This document shows positions 49,202-59,070 of a stretch of 60,920 bases of DNA, piece after piece. This stretch comes from JAMXLO01 sp041487355 (GTDB lineage Bacteria > Pseudomonadota > Alphaproteobacteria > Acetobacterales > Acetobacteraceae). How positions within the stretch are numbered: the first letter of the stretch is position 1; each line of letters begins with the position of its first letter. The notes beneath the pieces were generated by a model. The model worked only from the letters and a program-made list of their open reading frames with translations, searched no databases and was not told the DNA's origin. The DNA lies in assembly GCA_041487355.1 (NCBI GenBank), contig JBGPND010000006.1, positions 1-60,920 on the forward strand, given 5' to 3'. The translations under genes and the position numbers were made by a program.

Positions 49202-49747
49202 TCAGCCTTCGCGCCAGACGCTGATCCGGGCGGCGCCGTGGACGCGTTCGGCCAGCAGAGGGACCGAAGGCGGCGGTTCATCGCGTCCGGTTTCGGCGAC
49301 GATCAGAGCGGTGGGGGCGATCCAGCCGGTGAGGCGCAGCCGCAGCAGCGCGCGCGCCACGAGGTCGTGGCCATACGGCGGATCGAGGAAGATCAGGTCG
49401 CATTTCTGTCCGGACGGCACGGCGAGTGCATCGACCGGTAGCACGGTGCAAAGCCGCTCCGCGCCCAGGGCGGCGATGTTGGCGCGCAGGGCCGCCAGCG
49501 CGGCGCGCTCCTGCTCGATGAATGTGACGTGCGCGGCGCCGCGCGACAGCGCTTCGAGGCCGAGCGCGCCGGTGCCGGCGAACACGTCCAGCACCTGCAT
49601 TCCTTCCACCGCATCGCGGCCGCCCCACGGCGCGTGCAGCAGCATGTCGAACAGTGCCTGCCGGATGCGGTCGGCGGTGGGGCGAGTATGGCTGCCCGGC
49701 GGCGCTACCAGTGTCCGGCCGCGCCACGTACCGGCGACGATCCTCAT
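49202..49747 (-). CDS. rsmD: 16S rRNA (guanine-966-N2)-methyltransferase RsmD
   Basis: A 181-residue SAM methyltransferase that modifies G966 of 16S rRNA in the small ribosomal subunit. Start MRIVAGTWRGRTL and PTADRIRQALFDMLL are family hallmarks, followed by SAM loop VLDVFAGTGALGLEALSRGA and catalytic DPPYGHDLV. The ATG at 49747 is favoured over an upstream frame extension that runs into the repeat R5. It is followed by the TRAP genes on the same strand after 93 bp. Confidence 0.93.
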   Translation of the reverse strand: MRIVAGTWRGRTLVAPPGSHTRPTADRIRQALFDMLLHAPWGGRDAVEGMQVLDVFAGTGALGLEALSRGAAHVTFIEQERAALAALRANIAALGAERLCTVLPVDALAVPSGQKCDLIFLDPPYGHDLVARALLRLRLTGWIAPTALIVAETGRDEPPPSVPLLAERVHGAARISVWREG

Positions 49748-49762
49748 TGGTATCGCAGGAAA

Positions 49763-49940
49763 GCAAACAAGCAAGGTTCAACACGGAAAAGGCCGAGAAC
49801 CACGGAGGGCCATGGAGCAGATAAGCAATGCGCTTCGCGCGAAGCATGCCCCCGGGCGCTTGATCCGGGGGCGCCAGGTTGCTTTCTCCGTGGCGCTCCG
49901 TGGTTCTCGGCCTTCTCCGTGTTGAATCTTCCTTGCTTGC
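49763..49940. repeat. Long intergenic hairpin R5 with nested palindrome
   Basis: Outer arms GCAAACAAGCAAGGTTCAAC (49763) and complement of the right end GCAAGCAAGGAAGATTCAAC (49940) pair on through GGCCGAGAACCACGGAG on both sides. The centre has ATGCGCTTCGCGCGAAGCAT followed by palindrome GCCCCCGGGCGCTTGA-TCCGGGGGC at 49848-49872. It separates the pseudouridine synthase and rsmD genes, both minus strand. Confidence 0.9.
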
Positions 49941-49953
49941 GTACGAACATGCA

Positions 49954-50685
49954 CTACGCCTCGCGCGGCAACTGATCGCGCAGCACGCGGGCGGGCACCT
50001 CGTCCACCGCGCCCCGCGGCAGCGTGCCGAGCTGGAATGGGCCATAGGCGATGCGGATCAGCCGTGTCACGGCGAGGCCGAGATGCGCCATCACGCGGCG
50101 GATCTCGCGGTTGCGTCCCTCGTGCAGGCTGACGGTGAGCCAGGCATTTTCGCCCTTGCGCGAATCGAGCCCCGCATCGATCGGGCGATACTGGACGCCG
50201 TCGATGGTGATGCCCGTGGCAAGCGACGCCAGCCTGCGCTGGTCCGGAATGCCGTGCACGCGCACGCGATAGCGCCGGATCCAGCCGGTTGCCGGCAGCT
50301 CCAGCTTGCGGGCGAGTGCGCCGTCGTTGGTCAACAGCAGCAGGCCCTCGCTGGTCAGATCGAGCCGGCCGATACTGACCACGCGCGGCAGGCCGGGCGG
50401 CAGCTTCTCGAACACGGTCGGCCGACCTTGCGGATCGCGATGCGTCGTCACCAGGCCGACCGGCTTGTGATAACGCCACAGCCGCGTGCGTTCCGGCGCG
50501 TCCACCACCGTGCCGTTCACCACGACGATGTCGCCAGCCGACACGAAGGTGGCGGGGTGCGTCACCTGGGTGTTGTTGAGAGTCACACGCCCTTCGGCGA
50601 GCAGGCGTTCGGCGTCGCGGCGGCTGGCCACGCCCGCGCGCGCCAGCCACTTGGCGATGCGTTCGCCGCGGGGGGCGTCGCTCAT
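49954..50685 (-). CDS. RsuA/RluB-family rRNA pseudouridine synthase
   Basis: A 243-residue enzyme turning uridine into pseudouridine in rRNA. The N-terminal S4 RNA-binding domain (RIAKWLARAGVASRRDAERL) is followed by a catalytic domain with GRLDLTSEGLLLLTNDG, whose Asp is the nucleophile, and GRNREIRRVMAHLGLAVTRL. The motif set fits RluB (23S U2605) best, but RluE/RluF/RsuA-like roles are not excluded. Its start overlaps the stop of the PuuD-like gene by ATGA (50682-50685). Confidence 0.9.
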   Translation of the reverse strand: MSDAPRGERIAKWLARAGVASRRDAERLLAEGRVTLNNTQVTHPATFVSAGDIVVVNGTVVDAPERTRLWRYHKPVGLVTTHRDPQGRPTVFEKLPPGLPRVVSIGRLDLTSEGLLLLTNDGALARKLELPATGWIRRYRVRVHGIPDQRRLASLATGITIDGVQYRPIDAGLDSRKGENAWLTVSLHEGRNREIRRVMAHLGLAVTRLIRIAYGPFQLGTLPRGAVDEVPARVLRDQLPREA

Positions 50686-51404
50686 CCGCGGCAGGCGGCG
50701 ATCAGCGCGTCGAAGATGCGGCGGTCACCGGGATCGATGAAGAATTCCGGATGCCACTGCACGCCGAGGCAGAACCGGTAGCGCGCATCCTCCACGCCCT
50801 CGATCACCTGGTCCGGCGCTACCGCATTCACCACGGCGTAGCGGCCAGGATCGCGCACCGCCTGGTGATGCGCCGAGTTCACCCGCATCTCGCTGGCGCC
50901 GACGATGCGATGCAGCAGCGTGCCGCTGCGGACGGCGACGGGATGGCCGGGCTCGTGCCGCGGATTGGTCTGCTCATGCTCCAGCGCATCGGAGATCGCA
51001 TCAGGAATGTGCTGGATCAGCGTGCCACCCAGCGCCACCGCCAGAAGCTGCTCGCCGCCGCAGATGCCGAGCACCGGCATCCCGCGCGCCAGCGCCCCGC
51101 TGGTGAGCGCCAGTTCGGCGGCGGTGCGACCCTCTTTCAGGGTCACCGTCGCATGTCGGTCGCCGTCACCGTACAGCGCGGGATCGACGTCGAACGCGCC
51201 GCCGGTGACGACAAGCGCGTCGATCCGGTCGAGATACTCCGGCGCGAGCGACGCATCGTGGGGCAGGGCGACAGGCAGTCCGCCGGCGGCGACGATGGCG
51301 TCCGCGTAATTCTGCCGCATCGCATACCAGGGGTATTTCGAATAGCCGCCCGGCTGCTCGGAATCGAGGGTCACGCCGATCGCCGGCCGCCTGGTAGTGC
51401 TCAT
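50682..51404 (-). CDS. Gamma-glutamyl-gamma-aminobutyrate hydrolase family protein
   Basis: A 240-residue class I glutamine amidotransferase-like hydrolase of the PuuD group. The nucleophile Cys lies in PVLGICGGEQLLAVALGG, and the His-Glu pair in GVQWHPEFF. PuuD releases GABA from gamma-glutamyl-GABA in putrescine breakdown; family relatives cut other gamma-glutamyl amides. The ATG at 51404 (MSTTRRPAIGV) fits the family start. It is translationally coupled to the pseudouridine synthase gene, an unusual functional mix. Confidence 0.9.
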   Translation of the reverse strand: MSTTRRPAIGVTLDSEQPGGYSKYPWYAMRQNYADAIVAAGGLPVALPHDASLAPEYLDRIDALVVTGGAFDVDPALYGDGDRHATVTLKEGRTAAELALTSGALARGMPVLGICGGEQLLAVALGGTLIQHIPDAISDALEHEQTNPRHEPGHPVAVRSGTLLHRIVGASEMRVNSAHHQAVRDPGRYAVVNAVAPDQVIEGVEDARYRFCLGVQWHPEFFIDPGDRRIFDALIAACRG

Positions 51405-51414
51405 GCCGGCCTTG

Positions 51415-51990
51415 CTAAACCGCGGACCCGTGGCTGGGCAAGGATGGCAGCGGCGGCGCAGCACCTTCCGGCACGCCGATCTCGTGCGCGTTGAGCGTCA
51501 GCGCGACCATGGAATAATAGCCGATCAGCGCGGTGAGCTCGACGATGCTGGCGGCGCCATAGGATGCGAGGATGCGCTGGTATTTCGCGTCGCTGGCATG
51601 ATGGCGCTGCAGCAGCTCGGTGGCGTAGTCGTGGATCGCCTGCTCGTCCGCCGCCTGGAACGCGTTGCCGCCGTGTCGCAGGGTCTCGATCGACTGCTCC
51701 GACAATCCTGCCTTCCGCGCCTCCGCCTCGTGCGAGAACCACTCGAACTGGCAATCCCAGTGCCGGCCGGTGAGCAGGATCACGAACTCCCGCAGGCGGG
51801 GCTCGAAGCTGGAGTTGAAGCGCAAGACGAGGCCGAGTTCCGACCATTTCTCCGCCAGGTCCGGCCGGTGCATGGCGGCGGCCAGCGGCCCCACCGGGGG
51901 CGAGCGGCGAGGGCCCGACATCATCGCGTCGTATACGCGGCGTTGCGCGTCGGTCATGCTGGCTTCCGATACCAGCGGAATACGGGGCAT
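51415..51990 (-). CDS. Carboxymuconolactone decarboxylase-like protein (AhpD fold)
   Basis: A 191-residue all-helical protein of the CMD/AhpD superfamily. The core is LREFVILLTGRHWDCQFEWF, then SHEAEARKAGLSEQSIETLR, with single Cys and following His in place of the CxxC of peroxidase types. Members act as decarboxylases, peroxidases or unknown. The start at 51990 has GGAGG eight bases upstream. It is 10 bp before the PuuD-like gene, so the three minus-strand genes from here to 49954 form a likely operon. It is divergent from tadA. Confidence 0.88.
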   Translation of the reverse strand: MPRIPLVSEASMTDAQRRVYDAMMSGPRRSPPVGPLAAAMHRPDLAEKWSELGLVLRFNSSFEPRLREFVILLTGRHWDCQFEWFSHEAEARKAGLSEQSIETLRHGGNAFQAADEQAIHDYATELLQRHHASDAKYQRILASYGAASIVELTALIGYYSMVALTLNAHEIGVPEGAAPPLPSLPSHGSAV

Positions 51991-52076
51991 CTGCGTCCTC
52001 CTTCGCGGCGTTGTTCGGGGCCAGGGTGCACGAGTTGGCCGCAGAGCGCAGCCCGGCTGTTCGGGGACGATGTTGC

Positions 52077-52517
52077 ATGGTGCCGATGGAGATCGCGCTG
52101 GAGGAGGCAAAGGCGGCGGCGGCGCGCGGTGAGGTGCCGGTCGGCGCGGTCGTGCTGGACGCAGCCGGCGCGGTGATGGCGCGCGCAGGGAACGAAGTGG
52201 CAGCGCGGCACGACCCCACGGCGCACGCCGAGCTCCTGGCGTTGCGCGCGGCGGCCGCGGTGCGTGGCGAGGCGCGTCTGCCGGACTGCGAGCTTGTGGT
52301 GACCCTGGAGCCGTGTCCGATGTGCGCCCAGGCGATCAGCTTCTTCCGCATCCGCCGGCTCACCTTCGGTGCCTATGACCCGAAGGGCGGCGGCGTCGAG
52401 CATGGCGCGCGCGTGTTCGATGCGTCGTCCTGCCACCATCGTCCGGAGGTGATCGGCGGCGTGCGGGAGGGCGAAGCGGCCGCATTGCTGCAGTCGTTCT
52501 TCGCGGTGCGTCGATAG
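52077..52517 (+). CDS. tadA: tRNA-specific adenosine deaminase-type nucleoside deaminase
   Basis: A 146-residue zinc deaminase converting A34 to inosine in tRNA-Arg(ACG). Zinc-site motifs are complete: DPTAHAELLALR with catalytic Glu, and TLEPCPMCAQAI with the two Cys ligands. The family-specific FGAYDPKGGGVEHGA follows. ATG at 52077 or 52086 (MEIALEEAKAAA) both fit; longer upstream reading is unlike the family. It is divergent from the CMD-like gene with about 86 bp between. No dedicated RBS is obvious. Confidence 0.92.
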   Translation: MVPMEIALEEAKAAAARGEVPVGAVVLDAAGAVMARAGNEVAARHDPTAHAELLALRAAAAVRGEARLPDCELVVTLEPCPMCAQAISFFRIRRLTFGAYDPKGGGVEHGARVFDASSCHHRPEVIGGVREGEAAALLQSFFAVRR

Positions 52518-52648
52518 TTGTCGGGGCGACGCCGCTTGTTGGAACGCCTCCGAACTCGACAGACTTCCCGAATCGTCCGCATTGGTCAAAGCTCCAGGTG
52601 CAAGCAATGCTAAGGGTCCGTTGGGAAATAAACGAATCGCCTCAAAGT

Positions 52649-52736
52649 TCGTCATGCTCGCGAAAGCGAGCATCCAGGGCTGCCAGCAGGGCGGTTCCTC
52701 GAGATTCCTGGACCCCCGCTTTCGCGGGGGTGACGA
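52649..52736. repeat. REP-like element with two hairpins (ATGCTCGCGAAAGCGAGCAT)
   Basis: The left hairpin GCTCGCGAAAGCGAGC and right hairpin CCCCCGCTTTCGCGGGGG face each other; outer sequences TCGTCA/TGACGA and CCAGG/CCTGG also pair, so the whole forms a cruciform of about 88 bp. It is the main content of the 296-bp gap between tadA and the methyltransferase gene; the remainder (52518-52648, 52737-52813) shows no gene. Confidence 0.85.
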
Positions 52737-52813
52737 CGATACTTCGCTTGAGCGAAGCACTTGATCTGTGACAACCCCTAAGCCGCGCGCAAGGAACCTG
52801 GTGAAGTCGAGAC

Positions 52814-53530
52814 ATGATCCGATCCGACGGTATAGGCAGACGCTCGCACACGGTGGGTCCACAACAACACGACCTGCCGCTTGCCGACGCCGGCGCGACA
52901 ACAGCAACGCCGCTTCGACCAGCACCAAAAGCAGAGCGCCGCGCTATCCATTACTCCGGTTACGACCGGGGGGGGCGGGACTTCTACACCACGCCGGACT
53001 GGGTCACCGAGGCGTTGCTGCAGCACATCCGCTTCCGCGGCCCTATCTGGGAACCCTGCTGCGGCGACGGCGCCATGTCCGACGTACACGCGGCGCACGG
53101 CTATGAGGTCGTTTCAACCGACATCGCCAATCGCGGCTTTGGCACCCCAGGCGTCGATTTCCTCACCTGCCGCAATGTGCCCGGGGGCTGTCGCAGTATC
53201 GTAACGAACCCCCCCTACGGCGACACCGGTTCCCATGCAGGGCAGTCGAGGTCGCCAAGGGCGATGCTGGACTTTCTGCGGCATGCGCTGGCGCTCACTG
53301 CCTCCATGCAGGGCCAACTCGCGCTGCTGGTGCGCCTGCAGTGGATCGCCGGACGGCGCGCCGCCGATGTGATGTCGGCTGCGCCGTTCGCGGCCGTCCT
53401 GGTACTGACGCAGCGGATCCGCTGGTTCGACATGGGCGAGCGCACGAATGCCGCACAGCACCACCACGCTTGGGTGGTATTCGACCATGCCCATCCGCCA
53501 GGGTGTCCGCCAGCACTGCTCTACGCCTGA
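52814..53530 (+). CDS. Phage-type DNA N6-adenine methyltransferase-like protein
   Basis: A roughly 238-residue SAM methyltransferase. RDFYTTPDWVTEALLQHI is the DFYxTP-type lead of phage-like adenine methyltransferases. IWEPCCGDGAMSDV takes the place of the SAM-binding motif I, EVVSTDIANRGFGT is next, and the catalytic motif is TNPPYGDT. The first 45 residues are low-complexity, so the start may be downstream. No restriction enzyme, integrase or phage gene accompanies it, so it looks like an orphan acquired or remnant methyltransferase. Target DNA sequence unknown. Confidence 0.8.
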   Translation: MIRSDGIGRRSHTVGPQQHDLPLADAGATTATPLRPAPKAERRAIHYSGYDRGGRDFYTTPDWVTEALLQHIRFRGPIWEPCCGDGAMSDVHAAHGYEVVSTDIANRGFGTPGVDFLTCRNVPGGCRSIVTNPPYGDTGSHAGQSRSPRAMLDFLRHALALTASMQGQLALLVRLQWIAGRRAADVMSAAPFAAVLVLTQRIRWFDMGERTNAAQHHHAWVVFDHAHPPGCPPALLYA

Positions 53531-53592
53531 GGGTCGGACTCGGCTCCACATGTTTGCGCTACCGGTTGCGATCCGACGCGACCGCCCTTCTC

Positions 53593-54870
53593 CTACCGCC
53601 CCCCAAGCGCCCGCCAGCCGATGTCGCGGCGGCAGAAACCCTCAGGCCAGTCGATGGCGCGGATCGCGGCATAGGCGGCGTCGTGCGCGGCCCGAAGATC
53701 GGTACCGGTGGCGCACACCGTCAGCACACGTCCACCGGCCGCGCGGATGTGACCCTGCGTGTCGGCTTCGGTCCCGGCGTGAAACACCTGCACATTCGGC
53801 ACTGAAGCCGCACGGTCCAGGCCGCGGATCTCGCTGCCGCGTTCCGGCGCCTCGGGATAGCCGCGCGCCGCCATCACCACCGCGATCGCAGCGACGTCGT
53901 TCCACCGCAGATCGAAATTCTTCAACTCGCCGTCATAGGCGGCCTGCAGCGCCGACAGCAGGTCGGACTTCAAACGCAGCACCAGCGCCTGGCATTCCGG
54001 GTCGCCGAACCGGACGTTGAACTCGATCAGCTTCACGCCCTCGTTCGTCAGCATCAGCCCGGCATACAGAATGCCGCGGAACGGCGTGCCGCGCCGGGTC
54101 ATCTCGGCCAGCGCGGGGCGAATGACGCCGTCCATCGCGGCGTCCTGCAGCGCGGGCGAGAATGCGGGCGTGGGCGAGTAGGATCCCATCCCGCCGGTGT
54201 TCGGACCGGTGTCGCCGTCGCCGACGCGCTTGTGGTCCTGCGCGGCACCAAGCGGCAACGCGGTCTCGCCATCGCACAGCGCAAATAGAGAAACCTCCTC
54301 GCCGACCAGGCATTCCTCGATCACCACCGAGGACCCCGCCTCGCCGAACGCCCGCTCCTGCATCATCGCGTCGATCGCCGCCAGGGCTTCCGCCTCGGTG
54401 GCGGCCACCACGACACCCTTGCCGGCGGCCAGGCCGTCCGCCTTCACCACGATCGGCGCGCCACGGCGGCGGACAAATTCGCGTGCGGCCTCGGCTTCGT
54501 CGAAGCGCTCCCACTGGGCGGTGGGGATGCCAGCGGCATCGCAGAGTTCCTTGGTGAACGTCTTGCTGCCTTCGAGCTGCGCCGCGGCGCGCGAGGGGCC
54601 GATGCAGGGGATGCCGGCGGCCTCCATCGCGTCGGCGATGCCGGCGACCAGCGGGGCCTCGGGGCCGGGGACCACCAGGTCGATCTCGTTATCCTGGGCG
54701 AAGGCGACCAGGGACGCGATGTCCAGGGTGCCGATCGACACGCACTCCGCCATCTGGGCGATGCCCGGGTTGCCGGGCGCGCACCAGAGCTTCGTCAGCA
54801 GCGGACTCGCGGCAATCGCCCAGCAGAGCGCGTGCTCCCGCCCCCCGGATCCGACCACCAGCACCCGCAT
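53593..54870 (-). CDS. purD: Phosphoribosylamine-glycine ligase
   Basis: A 425-residue ATP-grasp enzyme joining glycine to phosphoribosylamine, second step of purine synthesis. The N-terminal VLVVGSGGREHALCWAIAAS and GPEAPLVAGIADAMEAAGI are family hallmarks. The ATP-grasp domain contains PIVVKADGLAAGKGVVVA and LIEFNVRFGDPECQALVLRL. The start at 54870 (MRVLVVGSGG) is chosen over an upstream ATG at 54891. It is divergent from xseA (52 bp). Confidence 0.96.
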   Translation of the reverse strand: MRVLVVGSGGREHALCWAIAASPLLTKLWCAPGNPGIAQMAECVSIGTLDIASLVAFAQDNEIDLVVPGPEAPLVAGIADAMEAAGIPCIGPSRAAAQLEGSKTFTKELCDAAGIPTAQWERFDEAEAAREFVRRRGAPIVVKADGLAAGKGVVVAATEAEALAAIDAMMQERAFGEAGSSVVIEECLVGEEVSLFALCDGETALPLGAAQDHKRVGDGDTGPNTGGMGSYSPTPAFSPALQDAAMDGVIRPALAEMTRRGTPFRGILYAGLMLTNEGVKLIEFNVRFGDPECQALVLRLKSDLLSALQAAYDGELKNFDLRWNDVAAIAVVMAARGYPEAPERGSEIRGLDRAASVPNVQVFHAGTEADTQGHIRAAGGRVLTVCATGTDLRAAHDAAYAAIRAIDWPEGFCRRDIGWRALGGR

Positions 54871-54921
54871 CCCGCTGTCTCCTCGCTTCAAGCGCGGCCG
54901 CCTGTAGCATAGGCTGTCGCG

Positions 54922-56439
54922 ATGGACGAATTGCAGACTGCCGTTTCAAATGTCCCAGAATACACCGTCTCGGAAATCTCCGGGGCGGTGAAGCGCACGC
55001 TTGAAGGTAATTTCGGCCGCATCCGCGTGCGCGGCGAGATCACCGAGCTGAAGCGCTACCCCTCCGGCCACATCTATTTCTCGCTGAAGGACGAAGGCGC
55101 CAAGCTCGCCGGCGTCGTCTGGAAATCGTCCGTCGGCCGGCTCGGCATGGTGCCCGAGAACGGCGTCGAGGTGATCGCCACCGGACGCATCTCCGCCTAC
55201 GCCGAGCGTTCGTCGTATCAGTTGATCACCGAGCGGATGGAGTATGCCGGCGCCGGCGCCCTGCTGGCCCGCATCGAGATGCTGCGCGTGCGCCTGACGG
55301 AGGAGGGATTGTTCGCCGCCGAGCGCAAGCGGGCGTTGCCAGTCCTGCCCGCCCTGGTGGGCGTGGTGACGAGCGAGCGCGGCGCGGTCATCCAGGACAT
55401 CCGCACCACGATTTCCCGCCGTTTCCCCCGGCCGGTCCTGCTGTGGCCCGTGCCGGTGCAGGGCGAGGGCGCGGCCGAACGGATCGCCGCCGCCATCGCC
55501 GGCTTCGATGCGCTGCCGGCGCACGGCGTGCCGCGTCCCGACGTGCTGATCGTGGCGCGCGGCGGCGGCAGCCTGGAAGACCTGATGGCGTTCAACGAGG
55601 AAATCGTCGTGCGCGCCGTGGCGGCATGCCGCATCCCGCTGATCTCCGCCGTGGGGCACGAGACGGATACCACGCTGATCGATTTCGTCGCCGACCGCCG
55701 CGCGCCGACACCGACCGCGGCGGCCGAACTGGCGGTGCCGGCGCGAGCCGACCTGCTGGCCGACCTGGAGCACAAGGCGGCGCGGCTGATCGGCGGCCTG
55801 AACCGGCTGACGCAGGAGCGACGGCTGCGCTTGTCGCGTGCGGAACGCGGGTTGCCCGATCTCCCCACGCTGCTCGGCGGCGCGCGGCAGCGTCTGGATG
55901 ATCGTGCGGAGCGGTTGGTGCTCGCCCTGCCGAACCTGCTGCACAAGCGCCGCGCCGCGCTCAGCGCCATCGGGCGCCGACTGCCGGATCTGCCCGCCAT
56001 ACTGCTGAGCTGGCGCGAGCGGGTGCAGGAGAGAGGCGTGCGGCTCATCATCGCGCTGCCGAATTTAGTGGCGCGGCGGCATAGCGCGCTCGACCTGTGC
56101 GGACAGAAGCTGCTTGCCAGCCTGCGGCAGGCCGTGTCCGGCATCAACAACCGGGCCAGCCGTACCCTGGGGCGGCTTACCGACGCGCCGCTGCGCTCGA
56201 TGCTGCGGGAGACACGGGCACGGCTGGAGGGCACGGCGGCGCGGCTGGAATCGGTGTCGCCGCTGGCGGTGCTGCAGCGGGGCTATGCGCTGGTGTCGGA
56301 TGCAGCCGGCCATCCGTTGACCAGTGCGGCCGAGGTGGCGCCGGGTGCGCGGCTCCGGCTGCGCTTCGCCGACGGCGAGGTGGGCGCGACCGCGGACGGC
56401 GGCGGCAAGGCGGAACGCCAGGGACGGCTGCCGCTATAG
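54922..56439 (+). CDS. xseA: Exodeoxyribonuclease VII large subunit
   Basis: A 505-residue nuclease subunit that degrades single-stranded DNA with XseB. The N-terminal OB-fold (FGRIRVRGEITELKRYPSGH then IYFSLKD) is followed by the catalytic domain with VLIVARGGGSLEDLMAFNEE, then SAVGHETDTTLIDFVADRRA and PTPTAA. The C-terminal coiled-coil region has a tandem 43-residue duplication (residues 311-353 and 354-396). It ends LQRGYALVSDAAGHPL and a short acidic tail, the family end. It is convergent with gyrB across a repeat hairpin. Confidence 0.95.
   Translation: MDELQTAVSNVPEYTVSEISGAVKRTLEGNFGRIRVRGEITELKRYPSGHIYFSLKDEGAKLAGVVWKSSVGRLGMVPENGVEVIATGRISAYAERSSYQLITERMEYAGAGALLARIEMLRVRLTEEGLFAAERKRALPVLPALVGVVTSERGAVIQDIRTTISRRFPRPVLLWPVPVQGEGAAERIAAAIAGFDALPAHGVPRPDVLIVARGGGSLEDLMAFNEEIVVRAVAACRIPLISAVGHETDTTLIDFVADRRAPTPTAAAELAVPARADLLADLEHKAARLIGGLNRLTQERRLRLSRAERGLPDLPTLLGGARQRLDDRAERLVLALPNLLHKRRAALSAIGRRLPDLPAILLSWRERVQERGVRLIIALPNLVARRHSALDLCGQKLLASLRQAVSGINNRASRTLGRLTDAPLRSMLRETRARLEGTAARLESVSPLAVLQRGYALVSDAAGHPLTSAAEVAPGARLRLRFADGEVGATADGGGKAERQGRLPL
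55852..56109 (+). repeat. Tandem 43-codon repeat within xseA
   Basis: Two 129-bp units (55852-55980 and 55981-56109) code segments that both begin LPDLP and share R..R..RL..ALPNL and RR..AL at the same offsets; about 20 of 43 residues are identical by hand. A weaker related unit (ARLIGGLNRLTQERRLRLS) precedes them. The units lie in the helical stalk of XseA. Confidence 0.8.
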
Positions 56440-56482
56440 CTGTAGCGCGTTCAGGGTGACTGGAAAGCGAGCCTCGCCACTC

Positions 56483-56571
56483 ATGATGGGTATCGCTGCG
56501 CTCAACCCATCCTACAGCTGCGGCACAGAGGCGAGGGCGTAGGATGGGTTGAGCGCAGCGAAACCCATCAT
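56483..56571. repeat. Near-perfect 33-bp inverted repeat between xseA and gyrB
   Basis: Left arm 56483-56515 (GGGTATCGCTGCGCTCAACC in the middle) and right arm 56539-56571 (GTAGGATGGGTTGAGCGCAG at the start) pair with one mismatch; loop of 23 bp. The TAGGATGGGTTGAGCGCAGC unit is one I recall from many proteobacterial genomes. Located between convergent genes, it probably acts as a two-way terminator. Confidence 0.9.
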
Positions 56572-56590
56572 CCGACGAAGTCCTTGCGGC

Positions 56591-59020
<2,430 letters not shown>

Positions 59021-59070
59021 GCCGACGGGCGACTCCAGGGTGCTGTTTGGATACTCTAGAGATATAGCCG

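Noticed and set aside
47234..49441. 735-codon open frame antisense to the TRAP permease
   Set aside because: Composition (Asp/His/Arg/Gln repeats) is that of the complement of membrane-helix codons; the permease has clear family motifs.
52518..53592. Prophage remnant around the methyltransferase
   Set aside because: Only one phage-like gene; no integrase, structural genes, or attachment repeats were recognised.
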